In this document: in pieces, positions 8,170-16,251 of the stretch
How the letters are laid out: every line of letters begins with the position of its first letter
Position numbering within the stretch: position 1 is the stretch's first letter
Source: Deltaproteobacteria bacterium
Lineage (GTDB): Bacteria; Desulfobacterota; Desulfobacteria; Desulfobacterales; ETH-SRB1
Direction of reading: 5' to 3'
Length of the DNA stretch: 22,820 bases
Assembly (NCBI GenBank): GCA_019314185.1
Contig: JAFCZU010000014.1
Location: 1-22,820, forward strand
Notes under the pieces: model-generated
Seen by the model: only the letters and a program-made list of their open reading frames with translations
Database searches by the model: none
What the model was told of the DNA's origin: nothing
Position numbers and translations under genes: made by a program

Positions 8170-9501
8170 ATGTTTGACAATTTAACTGATAAACTTACCG
8201 TAGCTTTTAAAAAGCTTAAAGGCCACGGAAAATTAACGGAAAAAAATATTGAGGATGGCTTAAAAGAAGTTCGCATGGCTCTTCTTGAAGCCGATGTCCA
8301 CTATAAGGTTGTAAAAAAACTTATTGTTGATATAAAGAAACGGGCTATTGGGCAGGAGGTTATGGCAAGCCTTACTCCTGGTCAGCAACTCGTGAAAATA
8401 GTTAATAATGAGTTGACCCGGCTTATGGGATCCCGCAATGAGGATCTATGTCTTTCCGGTTCACATCCGGTGCCTGTTATGCTGGTTGGCCTGCAGGGAT
8501 CCGGAAAAACAACAACTGCCGGCAAACTTTCTGTTTTGCTGAGGAAAAAAGGAAAAAAACCTTACCTTGTTCCGGCAGATGTTTATCGTCCGGCAGCCAT
8601 TGAGCAGCTGACAAAATTAGGCCAGCAACTGTCTGTACCTGTATTTCCGTCAAACATGGAAATGGATCCTGTTCAAATTTGTCAGGAAGCACTGGTTTCT
8701 GCTCATCAAGAAGGATGCGATACTCTGATTATCGATACAGCCGGGCGTTTGCATATTGATGAAGAGTTAATGACCGAGCTTTGTCGTATAAAGGATGCAG
8801 TAAAACCTTCCGACATACTGCTTGTGGCTGATGCTATGACTGGCCAGGATGCTGTAAATATTGCCAGTGCGTTTGACAAAGCCCTCGATATAGGCGGCGT
8901 TGTCTTAACAAAAATGGATGGTGATGCACGTGGTGGAGCAGCCATTTCCATAAAGTCGATAACAGGGAAACCGATTAAATTTATCGGTGTTGGCGAAAAG
9001 TTGAGTGAACTGGAGATTTTTCATCCAGACAGGATGTCGTCACAAATACTTGGTATGGGAGACGTCCTGACAATTATTGAAAAAGCCCAGTCCATGGTTG
9101 ACGAAAAAAAAGCGGCTGAACTTCAAAAAAAGCTTAAACAAAATCAGTTTACTTTAGACGATTTTCGTGATCAGATGGTAAAAATACGTAAGATGGGTTC
9201 ATTGAATGATCTTCTAAGCATGATCCCAGGTGTCGGCAAAAGTAAACAAATGAAAAATTTAAAGGTTGATGAAAAAGAGTTTGTCAGGATCGAAGCCATT
9301 ATAAATTCGATGACACCTCAAGAACGACAACAATATACTATAATAAACGGAAAACGCAGGAAAAGGATTGCCAAAGGAAGCGGAACCAGTGTACAGGATA
9401 TTAACAAATTGTTAAAAAATTACACTCAGGTTATGAAAATGATTAAGAAATTCAGCAAAGGCGGTATGCGCGGAATCAGCCGAAGCATGCTGCCCTTTTA
9501 A
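8170..9501 (+). CDS. ffh: Signal recognition particle GTPase Ffh (SRP54)
   Basis: Ffh binds 4.5S RNA and the signal sequences of nascent membrane proteins, then docks with FtsY. The 443 residues show the N domain ([20 protein letters not shown]), the G domain with G1 [14 protein letters not shown] (about residue 107), [16 protein letters not shown]3 [10 protein letters not shown]4 TKMDGD and the GDARGGAA motif. The methionine-bearing M domain follows, including [14 protein letters not shown] and the RNA-binding segment [20 protein letters not shown]. The leader shows only a weak GGGA before ATG 8170, so translation may start inefficiently. The TAA stop is fused to the ribosome binding site of rpsP (TAAGGAG), placing it first in a tight operon. 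Confidence 0.98.
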   Translation: MFDNLTDKLTVAFKKLKGHGKLTEKNIEDGLKEVRMALLEADVHYKVVKKLIVDIKKRAIGQEVMASLTPGQQLVKIVNNELTRLMGSRNEDLCLSGSHPVPVMLVGLQGSGKTTTAGKLSVLLRKKGKKPYLVPADVYRPAAIEQLTKLGQQLSVPVFPSNMEMDPVQICQEALVSAHQEGCDTLIIDTAGRLHIDEELMTELCRIKDAVKPSDILLVADAMTGQDAVNIASAFDKALDIGGVVLTKMDGDARGGAAISIKSITGKPIKFIGVGEKLSELEIFHPDRMSSQILGMGDVLTIIEKAQSMVDEKKAAELQKKLKQNQFTLDDFRDQMVKIRKMGSLNDLLSMIPGVGKSKQMKNLKVDEKEFVRIEAIINSMTPQERQQYTIINGKRRKRIAKGSGTSVQDINKLLKNYTQVMKMIKKFSKGGMRGISRSMLPF

Positions 9502-9511
9502 GGAGAAAAAA

Positions 9512-9748
9512 ATGTCAGTAAAAATCAGATTAGCAAGATACGGCTCAAAAAAAAGACCCTGCTATAGAATCGTTGTTGCAGACAGCGAAAGCCCAAGAGA
9601 CGGAAGATTCCTTGAAACTGTCGGCACATATAGCCCACTGCTTGATCCAGCCGGTGTTTCACTCAAGGAAGAAAGAATCAATTACTGGATAGATAAGGGA
9701 GCTATTCCTACTGACACGGTTAGAAGTCTTTTGAAAAAAAAGGTTTAA
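9512..9748 (+). CDS. rpsP: 30S ribosomal protein S16
   Basis: This 78-residue protein begins [20 protein letters not shown] and contains [20 protein letters not shown], both diagnostic for S16, an early-binding small-subunit assembly protein. AAGGAG stands close before ATG 9512, directly after the ffh stop. The order ffh-rpsP-khpA-rimM-trmD-rplS is the widespread bacterial arrangement. Confidence 0.98.
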   Translation: MSVKIRLARYGSKKRPCYRIVVADSESPRDGRFLETVGTYSPLLDPAGVSLKEERINYWIDKGAIPTDTVRSLLKKKV

Positions 9749-9805
9749 TCGCAAAACCTGCATAGTTACCCCTAACCCTTAACTGTGAACAAAGGAGATG
9801 GAGCT

Positions 9806-10036
9806 ATGAAAGATCTGATAAAATATATTGCACAAGCACTGGTTGATAATCCGGAACAGGTAGAGGTTTCAGAGGTAGAGGGTAATCAGACTTCAGTATT
9901 AGAGCTCAAAGTTGCAAAAGAAGATCTTGGAAAGGTTATCGGAAAGCAGGGCAGAACCGCGCGGGCAATGAGAACCATATTAAGCGCCTCTTCTGCCAAG
10001 ATAAAAAAACGCACTGTCCTTGAAATCATAGAATAA
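9806..10036 (+). CDS. khpA: KH-domain RNA-binding protein KhpA
   Basis: The 76-residue protein is a single KH domain of the KhpA/YlqC type. It has [19 protein letters not shown] at the start and the RNA-binding loop [16 protein letters not shown] (the GxxG is GKQG). KhpA forms a complex with KhpB in other bacteria and influences many transcripts. ATG 9806 is taken as start because AGGAG (9793-9797) is well placed. An in-frame GTG at 9785 would add seven residues upstream of that site. It is followed after four bases by rimM, indicating coupling. Confidence 0.93.
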   Translation: MKDLIKYIAQALVDNPEQVEVSEVEGNQTSVLELKVAKEDLGKVIGKQGRTARAMRTILSASSAKIKKRTVLEIIE

Positions 10037-10040
10037 TATT

Positions 10041-10550
10041 GTGGAGGAAAACAACTTTCTCCTTATTGGAAAAATCGTTAGCGTCCATGGTCTTAAGGGA
10101 ACTGTAAAGGTCTCTTCTTATGCCGAGTCTTTGTCTGTTTTTAAGCCTGGTGATTTAATTCTTGTAAGAGATAGTAAAAACCGGGATAAAACCTATGTGA
10201 TACAATGGGTTAAACCTCATACTAAAACTATTCTTTTATCTCTTAAAGGGGTGAATGATTGGAACATGGCTAAAGCGCTTGTCGGTTCCGGTCTTTTTAT
10301 TGAAAAAAGAAAACTTCCGGAACCTGAAAACGGGTCTTATTACTGGTCAGATATTATCGGTCTTTCTGTTTATTCAATTGATGGAAAATACATGGGTCGT
10401 GTTGAATCGATAATCCATACCGGGAGCAATGATGTATATGTGTTAAAAAACGGGGATAAAGAAACGCTTGTCCCCGCAATTAAATCAGTAGTTTTAGAAA
10501 TCAATCCAAAGCAAAAAATAATGCGGGTTGATTTACCTGAAGGATTATAA
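10041..10550 (+). CDS. rimM: Ribosome maturation factor RimM
   Basis: RimM helps assemble the head of the 30S subunit around S19. The 169 residues contain the N-terminal RimM barrel (LLIGKIVSVHGLKGTVKV) and a C-terminal PRC barrel starting at SYYWSDIIGLSVY and running to VVLEINPKQKIMRVDLPEGL. The start is GTG 10041, four bases after the khpA stop. There is no Shine-Dalgarno in front, and a GGAGG actually lies within codons 1-3. Initiation probably depends on ribosomes finishing khpA. Confidence 0.94.
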   Translation: MEENNFLLIGKIVSVHGLKGTVKVSSYAESLSVFKPGDLILVRDSKNRDKTYVIQWVKPHTKTILLSLKGVNDWNMAKALVGSGLFIEKRKLPEPENGSYYWSDIIGLSVYSIDGKYMGRVESIIHTGSNDVYVLKNGDKETLVPAIKSVVLEINPKQKIMRVDLPEGL

Positions 10551-10567
10551 AGCAGGATTTTTACCAA

Positions 10568-11359
10568 ATGATTGATTTTACCGTTTTGACTATTTTCCCG
10601 GAAATGTTTTCTTTGCTGTGGGATTACGGAATTATAAAACGGGCAATCGATCGAAATATAATTTCTGCTTCAGCAATAAATATTAGAGATTTTGCAGAAG
10701 GCAGGCATCGTGTTACAGATGACAGGCCTTATGGCGGTGGTTGCGGCATGGTCATGAAACCGGAGCCTCTGGCAGGAGCTATTCGAGCAGCCCAAAAAAA
10801 GGCTCCTTCTTCAAAAACAATTCTGCTTTCGCCCCAGGGCAGGGTTTTTGATCAGAATGTGGCTCATGAACTTGCATCTTTTGACGGTCTTATTCTTGTT
10901 TGCGGTCGGTATGAAGGTGTGGATGAACGTGTTTGTTATAATCTTATAGACGACGAGATCTCAATAGGCGATTATGTGCTGACAGGCGGGGAACTGCCGG
11001 CCATGGTTATAATTGATGCTGTAACAAGACTTATACCTGACGCGCTCGGCGGTGTTGATTCAGCGGAAAAAGACTCATTTTCAGACGGTCTTTTAGAGCA
11101 TCCGCACTATACAAGGCCCCGAATTTTTGAAGGAGCCAATGTTCCTGATGTTCTATTATCGGGCAACCACAAAGAAATCGAAAAGTGGAGGCTTGAACAA
11201 TCGCTGATAAATACCTTTTTGAAAAGAAAAATACTGTTAGAAAAAAAAGCTCTAAGCAAACAGGAAGTTGATATACTGGAAAAGTGGTGTCTCGAAATTG
11301 AAAAAATCATACGCTCCCAATCTTTACATAGCTCTGACTCATTATCCAGTAGTCAATAA
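10568..11359 (+). CDS. trmD: tRNA (guanine-37-N1)-methyltransferase TrmD
   Basis: TrmD methylates N1 of G37 next to the anticodon, preventing +1 frameshifting. The 263-residue protein has the SPOUT trefoil-knot signatures GGGCGMVMKPEPL, LILVCGRYEGVDERV and GDYVLTGGELPAMVIIDAV, then the C-terminal tRNA-binding helices with HYTRPRIFEG. An AGGA lies 10 bases before ATG 10568. The last part of the gene, including a serine-rich tail (SLHSSDSLSSSQ), is overlapped by the next gene in another frame. This explains the non-conserved C-terminus. Confidence 0.97.
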   Translation: MIDFTVLTIFPEMFSLLWDYGIIKRAIDRNIISASAINIRDFAEGRHRVTDDRPYGGGCGMVMKPEPLAGAIRAAQKKAPSSKTILLSPQGRVFDQNVAHELASFDGLILVCGRYEGVDERVCYNLIDDEISIGDYVLTGGELPAMVIIDAVTRLIPDALGGVDSAEKDSFSDGLLEHPHYTRPRIFEGANVPDVLLSGNHKEIEKWRLEQSLINTFLKRKILLEKKALSKQEVDILEKWCLEIEKIIRSQSLHSSDSLSSSQ

Positions 11360-11867
11360 AAACGGCAGTACAATAGCTTCTGCCGTAACCAACCTTGATT
11401 TGCACGATATAGCAAGAGCTGCAAAAACCTATGGTGTGCGATCATTTTATGTAGTTACTCCGCTTCTGGATCAAAAAGAACTTGTTGAAAAGATTGTTTC
11501 ACATTGGATAGAGGGAGTGGGTTCAACATATAATCCAAACAGGAAAGAAGCCCTTGAGTTAATCAGAATAAAAAATTCTCTGGATGAGGTTGTTGACAAT
11601 ATTTGTAAAAACGGTGAAGGTTCACCAAAGATCGTTGTTACTTGCGCCAGAGATAGTCATCACAATATAGATTTTGAAAAGTTTCGTGGAATGCTTAAAA
11701 GCGGCAGGCCATATCTATTAGTTTTTGGCACAGCATGGGGCTTGTCGGAAGATTTTATTGCCGGCGCTGATTTGATACTTGAGCCGGTTAAGGGTAATAC
11801 AGGCTATAATCACCTGTCGGTTCGATCGGCAGCAGCTATTATATTGGATAGATTGATGGGAAATTGA
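11298..11867 (+). CDS. TrmD-linked SPOUT RNA methyltransferase (PF09936 type)
   Basis: About 189 residues resemble the SAM-dependent RNA methyltransferase family typified by Thermotoga TM1570: NLYIALTHYPVVNKNGSTI, AVTNLDLHDIARAAKTYGV, and the knot-region LLVFGTAWGLSEDFIAGADL, then GYNHLSVRSAAAIILDRL. Its RNA substrate is not established to my knowledge. Genes of this family often sit beside or are fused to trmD. The reading frame is open back into trmD; I prefer TTG 11298 (giving MKKSYAPNLY), with TTG 11268 as alternative. This gives a 62-base overlap with trmD and no clear ribosome binding site, so expression is likely coupled. Its TGA stop lies inside a dispersed repeat. Confidence 0.82.
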   Translation: MKKSYAPNLYIALTHYPVVNKNGSTIASAVTNLDLHDIARAAKTYGVRSFYVVTPLLDQKELVEKIVSHWIEGVGSTYNPNRKEALELIRIKNSLDEVVDNICKNGEGSPKIVVTCARDSHHNIDFEKFRGMLKSGRPYLLVFGTAWGLSEDFIAGADLILEPVKGNTGYNHLSVRSAAAIILDRLMGN

Positions 11868-11936
11868 GGGATTGAGGGATTAAAATCAGTAAAATACCTT
11901 CAATTCCTGAATTCGCAATTCCTAAATTATGAATTA
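11861..11936 (+). repeat. Dispersed 76-bp intercistronic repeat, copy 1
   Basis: The sequence matches the reverse complement of 22046-22121 at 71 of 76 positions without gaps. It begins AAATTGAGGGATTGAGGG and ends AATTATGAATTA. It starts within the last codon of the upstream gene and provides its TGA stop, then fills most of the gap before rplS. Confidence 0.85.
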
Positions 11937-11953
11937 CAATTGAGGATATTATT

Positions 11954-12301
11954 ATGCAAACAATAAGACAGTTAGAAAAAGAAATGATGCGGCTTGATAT
12001 GCCGAATTTTGTTTCAGGAGATACAGTTAAGGTTTATGTAAAGATAAAGGAAGGCGAAAAAGAACGTATTCAGGTTTTTCAGGGAGTTGTTATAAGCAAA
12101 TGCAAGAGCAAAACTATGACCACATTTACTGTACGAAAAGTATCGTATGGTATAGGCGTTGAGCGTATATTTCAGTTGCATTCTCCTATTATCGACAAAA
12201 TCGAAATTGTATCCAGGGGTCGTGTTCGTCGTGCAAAAATTTATTATCTGCGCAATCTGAGAGGCAAGGCAGCAAGGATAAAGGAACGCCGTTACATCTA
12301 A
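11954..12301 (+). CDS. rplS: 50S ribosomal protein L19
   Basis: L19 lies at the interface of the ribosomal subunits. The 115-residue sequence is typical: [51 protein letters not shown], and [20 protein letters not shown] at the end. GAGGA stands seven to eight bases before ATG 11954. The gene ends exactly at the left edge of a small inverted-repeat element, whose first bases form its TAA stop. Confidence 0.98.
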   Translation: MQTIRQLEKEMMRLDMPNFVSGDTVKVYVKIKEGEKERIQVFQGVVISKCKSKTMTTFTVRKVSYGIGVERIFQLHSPIIDKIEIVSRGRVRRAKIYYLRNLRGKAARIKERRYI

Positions 12302-12446
12302 GAGACCTTTGCAAAACGCCCCCTTTTGCCCGATTACTGCGTCAGACAAAAATTTCAATCCTCGAAATATTCAATATATTCCTGTGGTAGAAATTTCAGT
12401 CTTCCTTGTACTCGAACAAAATTGAACCTTTTTCAAAGGTTTCCTA
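12299..12446. mobile_element. Small inverted-repeat element (MITE-like), 148 bp
   Basis: The ends TAAGAGACCTTTGCAAAACG (12299-12318) and, inverted, TAGGAAACCTTTGAAAAAGG (12446-12427) agree in 16 of 20 bases. TA at both borders fits a TA-target element, but is too short to prove it. Inside, AAATTTCAATCCTC and AAATTTCAGTCTTC form a direct repeat. The element sits between rplS and rnhB. It has no transposase. Its right end contains AAAGG, the best available ribosome binding site for rnhB. Confidence 0.7.
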
Positions 12447-12448
12447 AC

Positions 12449-13066
12449 GTGGCAACAAACCTGTGGTCATTTGAAACAAAAAATTTTGCAAAAGGCTTTT
12501 CTAAAATTGCCGGCATTGACGAAGCCGGCAGAGGGCCTTTGGCCGGTCCTGTTGTTTCTGCGGCAGTTATATTGCCTGTTGCTTTCCCTGTTTCCGGTAT
12601 ATGCGATTCAAAAAAATTAACACCAAAAAAACGCTCATATTTATACAAAACGATCTACGAGCATGCGATTTCCATAGGTATAGGAATAGTTGACTCAATA
12701 GAAATAGATCGTATCAATATCCTGCAGGCAGCGCTCCTTTCCATGGCAATATCTGTTGATAATCTTAAACCTCAGCCGGATTATCTTATTATTGACGGAC
12801 AATTTCGAATATCTTCAAATCTGCCGCAAGAACCGATTATCAGGGGTGATTCACTTAGCATCTCCATTGCCGCTGCTTCAATTATTGCCAAGGTAACAAG
12901 AGACAGGCTGATGGAAAGATATCATATCGATTATCCGGAGTTTGGATTTGCCAGGCACAAGGGATACCCGACCAAGGCTCATAAAGAAGCTATCATGAAG
13001 TTCGGCCCTTGCCCAATTCACAGGCGCAGTTTCAAGGGGATAACACCTTTCGTACCTTTTTGCTAA
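12449..13066 (+). CDS. rnhB: Ribonuclease HII
   Basis: RNase HII cuts RNA in RNA-DNA hybrids and starts removal of misincorporated ribonucleotides. The protein shows IAGIDEAGRGPLAGPVVSAAV (catalytic Asp-Glu of DEAGRG), CDSKKLTPKKR, LIIDGQFRI, GDSLSISIAAASIIAKVTRDR with two more acidic residues, and FARHKGYPTKAHKEAI. I start it at GTG 12449 (MATNLWSFETKNF, 205 residues). The frame is open up to 12326, but those extra codons are translated repeat element and unlike any RNase HII. AAAGG lies nine bases before the GTG. The 3' end overlaps the convergent kinase gene by 35 bases. Confidence 0.93.
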   Translation: MATNLWSFETKNFAKGFSKIAGIDEAGRGPLAGPVVSAAVILPVAFPVSGICDSKKLTPKKRSYLYKTIYEHAISIGIGIVDSIEIDRINILQAALLSMAISVDNLKPQPDYLIIDGQFRISSNLPQEPIIRGDSLSISIAAASIIAKVTRDRLMERYHIDYPEFGFARHKGYPTKAHKEAIMKFGPCPIHRRSFKGITPFVPFC

Positions 13067-16000
13067 GTTCAGCAATTGTAAAGGGTTTATGAATGAAGCC
13101 GTTAACACCTGCACGTAAAATTTCTTGAACAACGGCATCCTCGCTAAACCCGCTGGATAGAATAGCTTTGATGTCAGGGTCTATCTTTTTGAGTTCCGAA
13201 TAAGTCTTTTCCCCACCCATTATCGGCATTATCATGTCGATAATTACAAGGTCTATATCATCACTATGTTCACGATATAAATTTAAGGCGCTTTCTCCAT
13301 TGTCGGCTAACAATATATTATAGCCCAGAGATTCTAACACTTCCTGAAGCATGGTGCGTATAATTTCCTCATCATCTACGACCAATATGGTCTCCTGCCC
13401 CTTTTCCGTGCTTTCATCTGGAATTTTTAGTTTCTCTTCTACCAATTTTTTCGTAAGCTGAGGGAAATATATATTGAAGATAGTACCCTTGCCTGGTTCA
13501 CTATAAACATTAATGTAGCCGCCGTGGTTTTTTACAATACCGTAAACCATTGACATACCAAGCCCCGTTCCCTTGTCTTTGTCTTTTGTGGTAAAGAATG
13601 GTTCAAATATCTTCGAGAGGGTCTCTTTGTCCATCCCATGTCCGGTATCGGAAACAGTTATATGTATATAATTCCCTGGCTTAGCTCCAGGATGGGCAGC
13701 GCTAAATGCTTTGTCCAAACAGATCAATTTTGTTTCAATTTGCAGTTTCCCGCCATTGGGCATGGCATCTACCGCATTAACGCATATATTCATAATAGTC
13801 TGCTCGATCTGTGTGGGGTCACCTCCAATGCAGGGGATATTATCTGCCATTGAACAGCTTATCTCTATATTTTTATTGGTGGTACTTTCAAGGATATTCA
13901 GAACATTACGTATGCTGTCATTGATGTTTACCGGCGCTATTTCATATTTTCCTTTTCTTGAGAAAGCGAGCAGCTGGTTGGTGAGAGTTGCGGCGCGTTC
14001 ACCTGCCTTTTCAATAAATTCTACATACTTATATATAGCGTCTGTCGGGTTCAGGTTCATTTTTATGATAGATGCATATCCTAACATTCCGCCAAGGAGA
14101 TTGTTGAAATCGTGCGCAATGCCGCCTGCCATAGTGCCTATAGATTCCATTTTTTGTGCCTGCTGAATTTGCGCTGAGAGGTTTTGTCTTTTAGTAATAT
14201 CCCTGAAATCTTCAATTATACCTGTTAATGTGCCATCTGCTGCTTTAAAAGGCATAGATGCAACAATACAGGGAATTTTCCTGCCGTCAGGACGAATTCT
14301 CATAGATTCGTATTCTATTCTTTCCTCTCCGGACATGATTCTTCGCAAAGAACAATCTGGTGTATGGCATCGGGCTGCTTTAAAAATGTCGTAGCATTTC
14401 TTGCCGATAATATCTTTTCTTGAAATTCCTACCATAGCGGCAAGTGTTTCGTTTGCGCGTATGATATTAAAATTTTTATCAATAACACGCATTCCGTCTG
14501 CAGCGCTGTGGAATATCTGATCCACTTCTGCTTTTGCGGCAAGCAGGGCATCTTCTGTCTGCTTTCGTTTAGTAATGTCCACATTGACTTCAGCAAATAC
14601 CGTTTCATCGTTTTTGTCTTTATAAGGGACAGTTATAACCTGTCTGTACTTTTTGTCTTTAGGGTTATACCCCTCTGCAACCGTGGTGAGTCCGGTTTTA
14701 AGCGATTGTGTAACACCACAATCCTGACAGGGGCTGTTTTTCCCCTTAAAATATTCGTAACACTTGCGCCCTGTTGGATCTCCATAGATTTTTTCCCATG
14801 AATCGTTTACATATCTGATGTTGTGCCGGCTGTCTATAATATCCACGCCGGTGTTGGTTTTGTTGAGAATCATTTCGAGGAGGCGTTTGGTTTGCTGCAG
14901 CTCAGCGGTTCGATCTTGAACCTTTTTTCCCAGGGTTTGATAAGAATTCTGCAGTTTGTCGGACATCCGGTTAAATTCATTAGCCAACTGTTCGATTTCA
15001 TCGCCGGTTTTTATGCTCAGCCTGTGGTCAAGGTTGCCGTTTCCTATAATTTCTGCGCCATCATGCAGCAGGTGTATGGGATTTGTAATACGATTTGCCA
15101 GTTTAATGCTGACAAAAATAATAATAGCGGCAGCGGCTGTTGTGACAAGGATTAGAATTGTTATGATACGATAAAGAGCTGAAAGCGCTTCGCTCTTGCT
15201 TTCGTGTAGCATAATATACCAGTTCTTTTTTCCAAAACTGTCAGATCCTATCTCGCTGGTTATGGCAAGAGGAGCAGAGGCGCTGATGACTTTTTCCCCG
15301 TAGTGTTCTGACAAACCGATGTACCAGGAAGGATGCGGCTTTAGCATTTTTGCGGCCGAGTTGGACGGAATTTTTCCCGCGTTAAAAACGCAGACGGTGT
15401 TGCTTTTTTCCCCTTCTATCAATATTTTGCCGTTGCTGTCTATTAGATGGGCATGGCCGGTTTTTCCGATTTCAAGGTCCAGTATGCCTTTGAAAATCTC
15501 TTTTGCGTTTAATACCATCTTGATTACACCAATGGCATGGTGGTTAGATTTATCCATAACAGGTATGGAAATGTTTAAGGAATAGATGTTGGCGCTTTTG
15601 TCAAAACAGATGTCATCAACATATGTTGCTCCCCGTCCTCCATTAAATGCCTTGATCCACCACTCTTCATCTTTCTGGTAATAATCGGATGTTTTTCCTG
15701 TACCGGCAATCAGGGCTCCATGGATGTCTGTTGCTATGATTTCAGCATATTTTTTCGGAGCAGAAGCTTGATGGATCTTGAGCTTGTTGGCCAGACTGTT
15801 TTCAAGGTATGATTTAATCAGGACATCATTTTCGGAGGTTTCGATCCAGAAGGAATCCATCTGTTTCAGCTCCGGTTCGATTTCTGCGTCGATTTTGCCG
15901 GGATATCGCATGTTGGCTTTTTGGATTTCTTCTCGAATATCGATTCTTGCGGTCCCTAATCGTTTTGCCATTTCAATTTCCAATCTAAGCATTACATCTA

Positions 16001-16190
16001 ATTTATTAGACATCTGAACGGCGATGTGTTGAAATTTATTTCCGATGGAATTGGTCAGGATTTTTGAGAAGTACGAGATGCTGATTGCAGAAACAATAAC
16101 AACAGGGACAAGACCTACCAGCAGGAAAACTAAAATGAGTTTTCCTCGCATACCAGGATGTTGCAGTTTTTTATAATGTGTTTTCAGCAT
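13032..16190 (-). CDS. Membrane hybrid sensor histidine kinase (dCache-HAMP-PAS-PAS-HisKA-HATPase-REC)
   Basis: This 1052-residue inner-membrane kinase has a first transmembrane helix (about 18-40), an extracytoplasmic sensor region of the double-Cache type (about 45-330), a second helix (about 341-362, ILILVTTAAAAIIIFV), HAMP (about 363-415) and a short coiled coil. PAS 1 (about 435-550) and PAS 2 (about 553-670) follow, both cysteine-rich. Next come HisKA with GTMAGGIAHDFNNLLGGM (phosphoacceptor His693), HATPase with NICVNAVDAMP, VSDTGHGM and GTGLGMSMVYGIV, and a C-terminal receiver (ILVVDDEE, phosphoacceptor Asp985 in IIDMIMP, Lys in FIHKPF). The module resembles NtrB-like hybrid kinases of Desulfobacterota. 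No partner regulator is nearby and the ligand is unknown. No good ribosome binding site precedes ATG 16190. Its end overlaps rnhB. Confidence 0.94.
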   Translation of the reverse strand: MLKTHYKKLQHPGMRGKLILVFLLVGLVPVVIVSAISISYFSKILTNSIGNKFQHIAVQMSNKLDVMLRLEIEMAKRLGTARIDIREEIQKANMRYPGKIDAEIEPELKQMDSFWIETSENDVLIKSYLENSLANKLKIHQASAPKKYAEIIATDIHGALIAGTGKTSDYYQKDEEWWIKAFNGGRGATYVDDICFDKSANIYSLNISIPVMDKSNHHAIGVIKMVLNAKEIFKGILDLEIGKTGHAHLIDSNGKILIEGEKSNTVCVFNAGKIPSNSAAKMLKPHPSWYIGLSEHYGEKVISASAPLAITSEIGSDSFGKKNWYIMLHESKSEALSALYRIITILILVTTAAAAIIIFVSIKLANRITNPIHLLHDGAEIIGNGNLDHRLSIKTGDEIEQLANEFNRMSDKLQNSYQTLGKKVQDRTAELQQTKRLLEMILNKTNTGVDIIDSRHNIRYVNDSWEKIYGDPTGRKCYEYFKGKNSPCQDCGVTQSLKTGLTTVAEGYNPKDKKYRQVITVPYKDKNDETVFAEVNVDITKRKQTEDALLAAKAEVDQIFHSAADGMRVIDKNFNIIRANETLAAMVGISRKDIIGKKCYDIFKAARCHTPDCSLRRIMSGEERIEYESMRIRPDGRKIPCIVASMPFKAADGTLTGIIEDFRDITKRQNLSAQIQQAQKMESIGTMAGGIAHDFNNLLGGMLGYASIIKMNLNPTDAIYKYVEFIEKAGERAATLTNQLLAFSRKGKYEIAPVNINDSIRNVLNILESTTNKNIEISCSMADNIPCIGGDPTQIEQTIMNICVNAVDAMPNGGKLQIETKLICLDKAFSAAHPGAKPGNYIHITVSDTGHGMDKETLSKIFEPFFTTKDKDKGTGLGMSMVYGIVKNHGGYINVYSEPGKGTIFNIYFPQLTKKLVEEKLKIPDESTEKGQETILVVDDEEIIRTMLQEVLESLGYNILLADNGESALNLYREHSDDIDLVIIDMIMPIMGGEKTYSELKKIDPDIKAILSSGFSEDAVVQEILRAGVNGFIHKPFTIAELSKKVRKVLSP

Positions 16191-16214
16191 AAATAAAACT
16201 TATAAAACAGGTTA

Positions 16215-16245
16215 AGATACAAAACAATCACATTGTTTTGTATCT
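16215..16245. other. Perfect 14-bp hairpin between gap and the kinase gene
   Basis: AGATACAAAACAAT (16215-16228) and ATTGTTTTGTATCT (16232-16245) are exact inverse complements around the 3-base loop CAC. The structure fills half of the 61-bp gap. It may act as a terminator or attenuator after gap on the minus strand, though it is AT-rich and no clean T-run follows. As a dyad it could also be an operator for the kinase gene. Confidence 0.7.
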
Positions 16246-16251
16246 ACTTGG

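Noticed and set aside
12326..12448. N-terminal extension of RNase HII to an upstream in-frame start
   Set aside because: These 41 codons are the translated repeat element and do not resemble RNase HII; GTG 12449 fits the family start.
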